Positions 57,112 to 64,000 of a stretch of DNA of 64,000 bases are shown piece after piece (within the stretch, counting starts at the first letter, position 1; the number at the start of each line of letters is the position of its first letter). The stretch is from Volvariella volvacea V23 (lineage: Eukaryota; Basidiomycota; Agaricomycetes; Agaricales; Pluteaceae). The position numbers and the translations under genes were made by a program. The stretch is from assembly GCA_000349905.1 (NCBI GenBank), contig KB722756.1:1-64000 (forward strand), read 5' to 3'. The notes beneath the pieces are model-generated. The model was not told the DNA's origin and did no database searches. It worked only from the letters and a program-made list of their open reading frames with translations.

Positions 57112-57712
57112 TTAATTAGCCATATACCAGCTAAGGATTCCACTCGCATTAGTGGACCTCCATCGCTGCCCTCCTGGCACTGTAATGGTAACAATGCCAG
57201 CATCATGCGCGACACTATACCCTTGAGGCAAAAAATCATTGAGCTCTGCCACAAGACTTAGATGCTCGACGCATAGCTGAGAGACCCGTTGGAGCAAGTC
57301 GAAGACATTGGTCCTGTAAAAACGCAATGGAGCAAAATGGAGGGGAGAACACGTAAACGGGTCAGAGATACCGTAAACATCAAAACCCAATCTCAGTAGG
57401 GCAAAGGCAAGCTCGGGGCTGAGCACGAGCCTGAGCCCAGGCTAGGGCGCTTAGCCAACTCGACACTCGGCTGGCATTCGGGAGCCCTTGATCACGGTCG
57501 GAGCGGCCTCACACCATGGGGAAGGAACGCATGTCGCTGCTGGGTGTAAATGAGATAGTAAGTACAGGTACGCACCCCTCATATTGGCTCTGGGTCACGA
57601 CTTTCAAGACTTGTTGATACACGGCCGGTTGGTTCGCATATCGTCTTCTAACGTGATCCAGGAAAGTGAGAGCTGATTCCAAAACTTTTGCATCCACTTG
57701 TTGGGTCGCCAT
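57112..57712 (-). CDS. short SIN3-like protein with a single PAH domain
   Basis: Two exons (57712 to about 57570, and about 57323 to 57112) join over a long (about 245-nt) intron to a protein of around 118 residues. It contains one paired-amphipathic-helix domain: KVLESALTFLDHVRRRYANQ, PAVYQQVLKVVTQSQYEG, VFDLLQRVSQLCVEHLSLVA and ELNDFLPQGYSV. PAH domains of SIN3 corepressors bind short amphipathic helices of DNA-binding repressors. It has no other SIN3 part and ends SGILSWYMAN. It could be a stand-alone competitor of SIN3 or a decayed fragment. The frame through the splice is intact and the helix hydrophobic pattern is kept. Confidence 0.75.
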
Positions 57713-59433
57713 GGCTTGATGCTTCTATATAGAGGAGGGAGCTGTCAACGGGATTTAGTGAGCGAAGGAACTGGGGTAGAAAGTTACTTCCTCCACTTAC
57801 CCATCCCTGCCTAATTATATGTGCGCCCAATCCCCTAAACATCGAAGACATTTACATGCCGAGCAGCAATCGCGTTGCTGTATCTCAGCGGTTTATCCAT
57901 GTCAAGCACTTCAATATCAGTGGCGCTACATTGTCACCACACCGCGCACATCACCTTCTTACCCAAATAATCCTACGAACAATGTCCTTTCTTCATTCAT
58001 CGGTCACAAGCGCTGACACGAACCCACAAGCGAGTCAGAATGAGTCAGAAAACCCGCCAAAACCAGGGAAACCAAGGCACCGGAATAGGCTTATGACTCC
58101 AAGGACCCGCCCACTTATCCATGTGCGGGTAGGCGCATGCCTTCTTCCGGCTGTATGTTATCCATGAAGGGTGGCGGCATTTACCAAATCGGGAAGAAGA
58201 ATGGCGGGAAGTGCATTGTTGATTTGTTTGTTCATGGCCCCGACTTTATTTGCAGATATTTGGACTCGTTGAGCGCCGTCCGAGGACCCCGCACAGATAC
58301 AACTGCGCTTCACTCTGCCCACAATGGTAAATCGTCGCTCCTGCTCTTTATGCGGACTGTTCAAGGGAATGGCTGTATGCGCCCGAGTCACCCAGCTGCA
58401 TGACTTTTATCTTTGAGCTCGGCTTAAGATAGCTTGAGATTTGACTCTTTACAACATTCAACCTTGCTTTCTTGCTCCCGCGCCAGAGAATTTCAATTCA
58501 GGAGCTGATAAAGACAAATCACTGCCCTTGGGACACCATCCCAGACAGGGAGGAAAGGGATGCGCATATCCCTTTATGGATAATTTCAACGTTGGGTACA
58601 GCCTGGCCCTACAGCGAATTATAGGGTTCTCGTAGACTCACATCCAGGCAGTGTACCATTGACCACACACGCCCCGCGCAACATAGCAGCTTTATTCTTA
58701 GATACCTGCCCCTTCTAGCACTCCTGTGTCCCAGTGCCATCGACCTACTCAACTTCAATTGTCTCGTTAGAGTCGCACTGCCAGACGCGTCATTCCACAT
58801 ATCCATTTTATTTTCGGACAGCATGATAGGACCTACACGTCGGGGGCTCGGACAGCCATGCGTTATGCAACAATACAGCGACGTCGCATCAGCTACTTGC
58901 ATGCATCTCGGTTGTTCTCTTTGCCTCATGACTACTACATGCATCCAAGTTGAGTCCTAAGCTCTGAACTTCTTCGTGGGACGATGTCTACCTTTATCGA
59001 CCAGATAGCAGGAGCAGGACAATTCACTGCTCATGCATATTACGGCACGAAGCGCTAAGAGCTTCAAAGGGTCCCTGGATGGCATCTTTCAAATGGAGGT
59101 CCAAAGGATTTAGGGGTGGGACTGCTGAATATCGACAATTGCCGCCCTTGGTCCCTTGTGGTTTGCTTTAATCAAGCTCAAATTCTAATTCCCAAGGCTA
59201 GAGCGAGCGTTGAGCATGATCTTCCCGTGGTGTGCACTGACTATGAAATAGTCGCCCACCGTATTTGGGTCTGCCCGGTTTCGGGAAGTGAGTCAGGAAC
59301 TATACCCCTATATTCGTTTTAAAAACATCCTCCCCCAAGATTCGCTATCCTTATCAACTCTATCCTTATCAACTTGACTTCACCATTATTATCACCAAAC
59401 GCCTTACTAGCATTGAACGCAGAGCGATTCATC
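57713..59433. other. intergenic, about 1.7 kb, no gene recognised
   Basis: Between the mini-SIN3 start (minus) and the single-pass membrane protein start (plus). Frames of 60-110 codons at 57856-58167, 58137-58403 and 58609-58944 show no motif. Both promoters presumably lie at its ends; the stretch at 59335-59433 just before the plus gene is AT-rich. Confidence 0.4.
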
Positions 59434-60277
59434 ATGCCTATCGTCCTTGATCCCACTACATCCACTGAGATGGACGTTCCTCCTCTCACAATCAATCCAG
59501 CCCACCCTCCTCCCACCATCGACCCCGCAGACTCCTGGGAAAACAACCTCGAACCCCTCACCCCACGACAAGATCTCAACCTTCGCATCACCATCTTCGT
59601 CATCCTCGGAGTTAGCTCCCTAGTCTTCATCATTACGTCCTTCTTCGTCGTCCGGAAGACGCTGAGGGACAAGGCGCGTATCAAGGCGCAGAAAGAAGAA
59701 GAAAAGGCGCGAGAAGAGGCTCAAGTCGCCACGCCCCATGTGACACCTCGTGTCCGGTATTCCGAGAGAGTACCTCGTCAGCCCGATCCAAGGGACAAGC
59801 GCGTCCATTTCGATGCTGCAGCCCTTTCGCGTAGGGTGGCCACTGCCCCGAGGCGACATCGGTACCCCTATTACATAAACCAAAAGCCTCCACCATCGCG
59901 CACCGCGGCGGCCCAAGCTCGTAAATACAGGCGCAACTCTTCGACAAACGGGGAGCTGCTCTCACAGTCTGTAGGCAGTCCAAGGCTCCCTGCGACCTAT
60001 ACTCCTTCCCCTATCCTCAATTCCGACGATGAGCGCTACCTCTCCATCATACAAGAATCTCCGGACCCAGCCTCTCCGATATATGCGCCCCGACGCGTGG
60101 TGTATCCATCTCGGTACGCTGAATATTCCCGGGAGCCCCGAGCCCAAGAGAGTGGTGAGTGCCATTAATTATGCTTGATCCTTCTTATACTTATCACATC
60201 GTCCAGTGGGCCTTGGAATCCAGGTTCACCCGAATAGATCACGGGTCATTATCCCAGCACGGTATCGACAGGCGTGA
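59434..60277 (+). CDS. single-pass membrane protein with basic Arg/Pro-rich cytosolic tail
   Basis: Two exons joined at about 60154-60205. Short Asp/Pro/Thr-rich N-terminal segment without a cleavable signal, then one transmembrane helix, ITIFVILGVSSLVFIITSFF, followed by VVRKTLRDKARIKAQKEEEK, a charged helix. The remainder is Arg/Pro/Ser-rich (KRVHFDAAALSRRVATAPRR; SRTAAAQARKYRR; LNSDDERYLSIIQESP). After the splice the protein ends VHPNRSRVIIPARYRQA. The topology is N-out/C-in by the positive-inside rule. Function unknown. An alternative start upstream in the same frame is at 59374. Confidence 0.75.
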
Positions 60278-62064
60278 TACCCTAATCTCCCCAGCTCCTA
60301 TCGACATCGTCGACTCCCCCTATCATTCCGACATCGTCAGTAATTCCTATCCGTATCAATTCCTCAGTAATCGTCAGCAATGTTCGGCTATTCTTGACTC
60401 GTGATGTATCCGGGCCCTCTCTACTCAGTAGTTTCTTGCCGCCACCCCTTTTCCCATTCCTTCGGCACTCTCATTCAACCTTCCCAAGCTTTGATTTGCG
60501 GAAGACGCGGGCGTCATCGCAAGTCGACACCTCTTGTATCAGGCTGGCCCTCATCCAAGGAGTATCCGTGATTGAGCCTTCAGCACTACCAAATCATTAT
60601 CTATCGCCAGCGGCAATCGACTCCTGCGTCTTGAGAGGGCCCTTCAGGTGAGTACTGTATTACTTCTTGACGATTCGCAATGCTGGTTGATCATTGCCGA
60701 GAGCCAAGAGTGTTTTTTTTTTCTTTCGTATCCAGGCTGTGCCTCCTATGGCTGGTCCACGGTCGGCTGGTTCGTGGCTGGCACCAATTGAACCACCTAA
60801 AGGTGCTGGTACGCCGAGGCTGGAGCCTGATTGCCCGCTTGGTTCGGGGATATATAGACTGCGACTATGGACGCTTTATGGACATTTCGTTCTTGTTTCC
60901 CGCTTTTGCGCTTCGGACGCTCTATTTCATTAAAAAATCAAAGAAAATGGCGGAGTTCTGGTCGCTCCCTGGTTTCGGCTTGTGCTCATGGACACTGGTT
61001 TCGGTTTCCTTCTTTTTAGGTTTCGTTCCTGTCTATCTCCCGTCTCTTCCTGTTTTCTCTTTTCCGGACTTGGATTGGACTTGGTTTCTTGTTCTTTTTC
61101 TGTTTCGGACTTGGACTGGACTCAGACTTTTTCTCTCTCTCTCTCTCGTCTCTCTTCTTTCTCTCGTCTCTCTCTTTCCTTTCTTTCCTCTCTTTCCCCT
61201 CTCTTTTTCCCTTCTCTTTCCCCCTCTCCCCTCGTCTCCGTTTCCATCACCTCCACGCTGCGCGTGGGTGTCCCCAAATTTAACTGTTGTTCTTCCCCTT
61301 AGCTCCCCCCTTGCCCTCCAAACCAAGACACCGAATCATCAGCCCCCCGAATTCGTATCACTATCCTCCCCGCCGGACGTCGAGCACCCCTCCCCCTTCC
61401 CCTCTCTTGATTCTATCATTACAGCATGGAGTGCATGCCATGCCTGCCAATGGTAGGATCGTCTCCCTCCCCCTGCACCCTGTGGATGTGCCTCGTATTG
61501 CACCTCGAGGAAAAGTCGAGCCCCTTCGGATGAGTGAGCGCACCGAGTGCGCTTCTTTCCCAAGGACGCATACCACTATGTATCCGCATCATATCACCTT
61601 GGATCGCCACCCTCTCGCTTTGCTTCTACAACGCATTACCATTATGCTTGTTCCCGGTAGTCCAGTAACCGGTGCTAGGATGCACTGGACTGGATAGGAG
61701 GAGTACATATGGTTGTGGTTGGCCGTATGAGAGGGATACTGGTAGTTAATGTCCAATAATTGGGCAGGGCAAAGTTCAACGCCGATCTCATTAGCCCAGA
61801 ACTTTGTCCTCCTTGAATAGCCTCGCTTTGTCTCCCGCAGCAACACACGCAAAGGATAACCTCACATATGCATGCAATGTATTGGAATCATTCAATGTCT
61901 ATAATGAGTTCGGACACGAGCGACGCGATTCTATTTAATAGCTCTTGACCCATCCTACATCGCACCAACCGCAAGGTTTTCTGCTTCAGTCCCCTTCGTT
62001 CTCGCTCCTCAAGCCAATCCAAGAATAACGACAGCCACTTCGCATCACTTGATCCAATTACCTT
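60278..62064. other. intergenic, about 1.8 kb, with long pyrimidine tract
   Basis: Between two genes with facing 3' ends. A TATA-like box (GATATATAGA) lies at about 60850. The pyrimidine tract is listed separately. Long frames here (258 codons at 60680-61456) are read through low-complexity sequence and are not supported as genes. Confidence 0.45.
61125..61250. repeat. long polypyrimidine (CT-rich) tract
   Basis: About 125 bp almost free of purines on the plus strand, with TCTCTCTCTC and CTTTCCCTCTCTTTTTCCC runs. The mirror-like homopyrimidine character could support triplex (H-DNA) folding. It spans parts of several spurious frames. Confidence 0.8.
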
Positions 62065-63566
62065 TTACTCGATATCCTCCAATACAAGAGTTTCCAGGCC
62101 AGGATAAGATGCGCCGCGTACTTTGTTGCATTGCTTGCAACAGCAAAACCGCATCGCCTTGAGTAAATTTGGATCTTGTGATGGATCCAATGGATTTCGG
62201 ATTCGGATCCCTGTACTGCGCTCTTCTTTCGATTGGGCCGCGCATAGTGGGCTACCAGCATTAGGAAATGAGAGGAACCCGATGAGGACCTTGATATTTC
62301 GAATCCGAATTTTGCTGATATCATGGTGGTTTCGGAAGAGATAGAAGAGGTTTTGAAGGCCCCAGCCGGTCCTTCCAAAGACGTTAAGACAGCGGATTGG
62401 GATACCTATCGTCGTTGCAAGCCGATTGAGGTTCTCGGGGAGAAGAGAACTATTAGGTTGGGTATCCAATTTGAAAATACAATCGATGCAGAATGCCACA
62501 AGGTCTCGGGCCAGTGCATCTTTTCCTGTAACTGTGATTGTATAGATGCCAAACTTGAAAGCCAAGTGATGCAGTCGTGCATTTGAGCGATGAGGGTTAT
62601 TAAAGGGGTCTAACATTTTCTCCAAACTACGAAAGGCCATGGGGATATGATGGGGGTCACTCGAGCTGAGGGACACGTGGACGTCGACCTGTTGTATCTC
62701 AGGAAGAATCAAGAAGCCAAGTATATGACTGGATTTGATGCGCAGCCGCAGACGCTCAAGGTTGGGCAACACCACAGAGGTCAAACATCCTTGCTCTTGC
62801 TGGTTGTCCCTCCAGGACTCTTCTATCGTAAGGGAGTGAATGGCCATGCAGCGTCTGAGCAGGTCCAGCTCGGTATCGAGTCGCAAGTCCCTGAGGTGAA
62901 CGTCGATAACAGTCGGCAAATCCAGATTGTCTTCTAGTGAGCACTGAGAAAACTTGAGGCGGCGGAGGTTGGGCATGACGTCAGGTTGGATGCATTCTAG
63001 TTGGGCGTTTGGAGCACCTGTATGCCCACTTGAGCAACCATACCAACACAGGAGGTCTGTAGCTGGGGTGCAGGTAAATTTCGTAGCCAGGAGAGCCTTT
63101 CCGCGGTGCATCCCGGTCCAAGGTTCAGTGAGCGGATCCTATGCATATTGAGAGCAAGAAGTTGGAACATATCGTCGTAATTGGCGTCCCTTGACTAGGT
63201 AGACAGGGTGCTGACATATAAGGGTTGACTGTTTGAACGCTCAATGAAAGCCTTGAACCATTTGGGGTTCGTCGTCCAGATATGCGTCCATAGTGTCGGA
63301 CAGTCAAGAGAAACATTCCTCCAATAAGAGTAGACTTGAGTAGTCGTAACCCAGCAGAAGTAGGGCGCACTTTTCACGCTTTCACTCTTGGTTTCAACGA
63401 CATAATCGATAACATGTCGCAAGATCCTGTGAACCAGTTCCGCTGGGATCGTTGAGATTGGCATTAATGCATTCCTACGCCGCCGAAGTTCGACTAGTTT
63501 GGCCTTTAAAATCGCAATTTCCCCCTCAACGACGTCAATTTGGGCCTGTAACCGAGGCGATAGCAT
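62065..63566 (-). pseudogene. F-box protein gene with an in-frame stop (possibly decayed)
   Basis: Agaricomycete F-box-like protein. The N-terminus MLSPRLQAQIDVVEGEIAIL forms a helix leading to the F-box core, ISTIPAELVHRILRHVIDYV, then VTTTQVYSYWRNVSLDCPTL with WTHIW. After LYVSTLST an in-frame TAG (63195-63197) breaks the frame, and the same frame continues as SRDANYDDMFQLLALNMHRI with RSLNLGPG, a proper LRR-like stretch. A 47-nt intron (about 63005-63051) then links to ECIQPDVMPNLRRLKF and a further 310 residues of LRR-like sequence ending VLEDIE. An alternative 77-nt intron beginning GTCAGC (about 63216) would skip the stop but also delete the conserved stretch. F-box proteins recruit substrates to SCF ubiquitin ligases. 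Confidence 0.65.
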
Positions 63567-63658
63567 CTGGGAAGGTCCTGAGGCAAACCCAAAGTCACGG
63601 CGTCACACAACGACAAGGCCAGTCACACCCCGAAGAAGCGCTGACTCTACAGGCGACG

Positions 63659-64000
63659 ATGGCTCAGAGCAACGAAGGCCGACCCTCTCGCTTTGACGAT
63701 CTTTACAAACTCTCGACACAGCGTCAGACTAACGAGGAACGCCCCGATGTTATGCGATACCTCTACATACTGGAAGGTCTTTCGGGCAACATTCTCTATT
63801 CCTGGAACGAAGATTTCGCAAAGACATCGAAAAGAATTCGAGACCTAGCCGCCAAAATCATGGAAAACGGGAAACCGCTTACAGCGGATGACTTGACAAT
63901 CGCATTCATCCTTCGTGCACTCAACAAAAACGAAACGAAACACCTCTATCAGGCGACATTGAACGGTCTACTCAATCTCAAGAGCGGAAATCCTCTCGAT
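63659..64000 (+). CDS. unknown protein, partial (runs off right edge)
   Basis: Open for 114 codons from ATG 63659 to the window end, divergent from the F-box gene by about 90 bp. The translation is soluble and mixed-polar (SRFDDLYKLSTQRQTNEERP; MRYLYILEGLSGNILYSWNE; AKTSKRIRDLAAKIMENGKP) and has no recognised motif. The codon usage looks like that of genuine genes here. Because it is cut by the window edge, no function is proposed. Confidence 0.5.
   Translation, partial: MAQSNEGRPSRFDDLYKLSTQRQTNEERPDVMRYLYILEGLSGNILYSWNEDFAKTSKRIRDLAAKIMENGKPLTADDLTIAFILRALNKNETKHLYQATLNGLLNLKSGNPLD

Noticed and set aside
60680..61456. 258-codon open frame on the plus strand
   Set aside because: Its translation is driven by the C/T-rich tract (Leu/Phe/Ser/Pro runs), has no motif and overlaps other equally open frames.

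Overview
This is nuclear DNA of a filamentous basidiomycete, most likely an agaricomycete (mushroom-forming fungus). The coding regions are broken by many short GT-AG introns (about 45-75 nt), genes lie on both strands every 2-3 kb, and the protein families are eukaryotic and fungal. No rRNA, tRNA, CRISPR array or intact transposon was recognised. Gene models below were spliced by eye, so small exons may be off.

Layout. 1-7545: a partial unknown gene, serine hydroxymethyltransferase, an inosine/uridine-type nucleoside hydrolase and a secreted S28 serine peptidase. 8943-15746: a coiled-coil protein with an FN3-like N-terminus, a secreted Ser/Thr-rich protein and a small multi-pass membrane protein. 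16221-19440: a SUZ12-like Polycomb (PRC2) subunit with five N-terminal tandem copies of a histone H3 tail-like sequence. 20396-31583: a C2H2+RING zinc-finger protein, a DUF4336 protein, the histone chaperone HIR1/HIRA, and TRM112 divergent from HIR1. 32228-39481: two tandem allantoate-permease-type MFS transporters. 40151-51508: a PARP-type zinc-finger protein with an H1-like basic tail, a secreted CBM19-like protein, ribosomal protein S26, a BUR1/CDK9-type kinase and an MTH1-type Nudix hydrolase. 51897-57712: an F-box remnant, D-amino-acid oxidase, sphingolipid delta-4 desaturase and a tiny SIN3-like PAH-domain protein. 59434-64000: a single-pass membrane protein, an F-box protein with an in-frame stop, and a partial unknown gene at the right edge.

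The main discovery candidate is the SUZ12-like gene. Splicing six exons gives an uninterrupted reading frame of 983 codons. Its C-terminal part has a SUZ12-type C2H2 finger and a VEFS-like box. Its N-terminal 240 residues are five units of an H3(8-28)-like sequence joined by acidic Ser-rich linkers. In all five units the position of H3 Lys9 is Arg, while the position of H3 Lys27 stays Lys. This suggests a built-in set of PRC2 substrates, pseudo-substrates or allosteric ligands inside a PRC2 subunit. H3 mimicry by PRC2 accessory proteins is known in mammals (JARID2, PALI1, AEBP2), but I know of no tandem array of this kind in SUZ12. Several other genes here also act on chromatin or transcription (HIR1, the mini-SIN3, the PARP-finger protein, BUR1).
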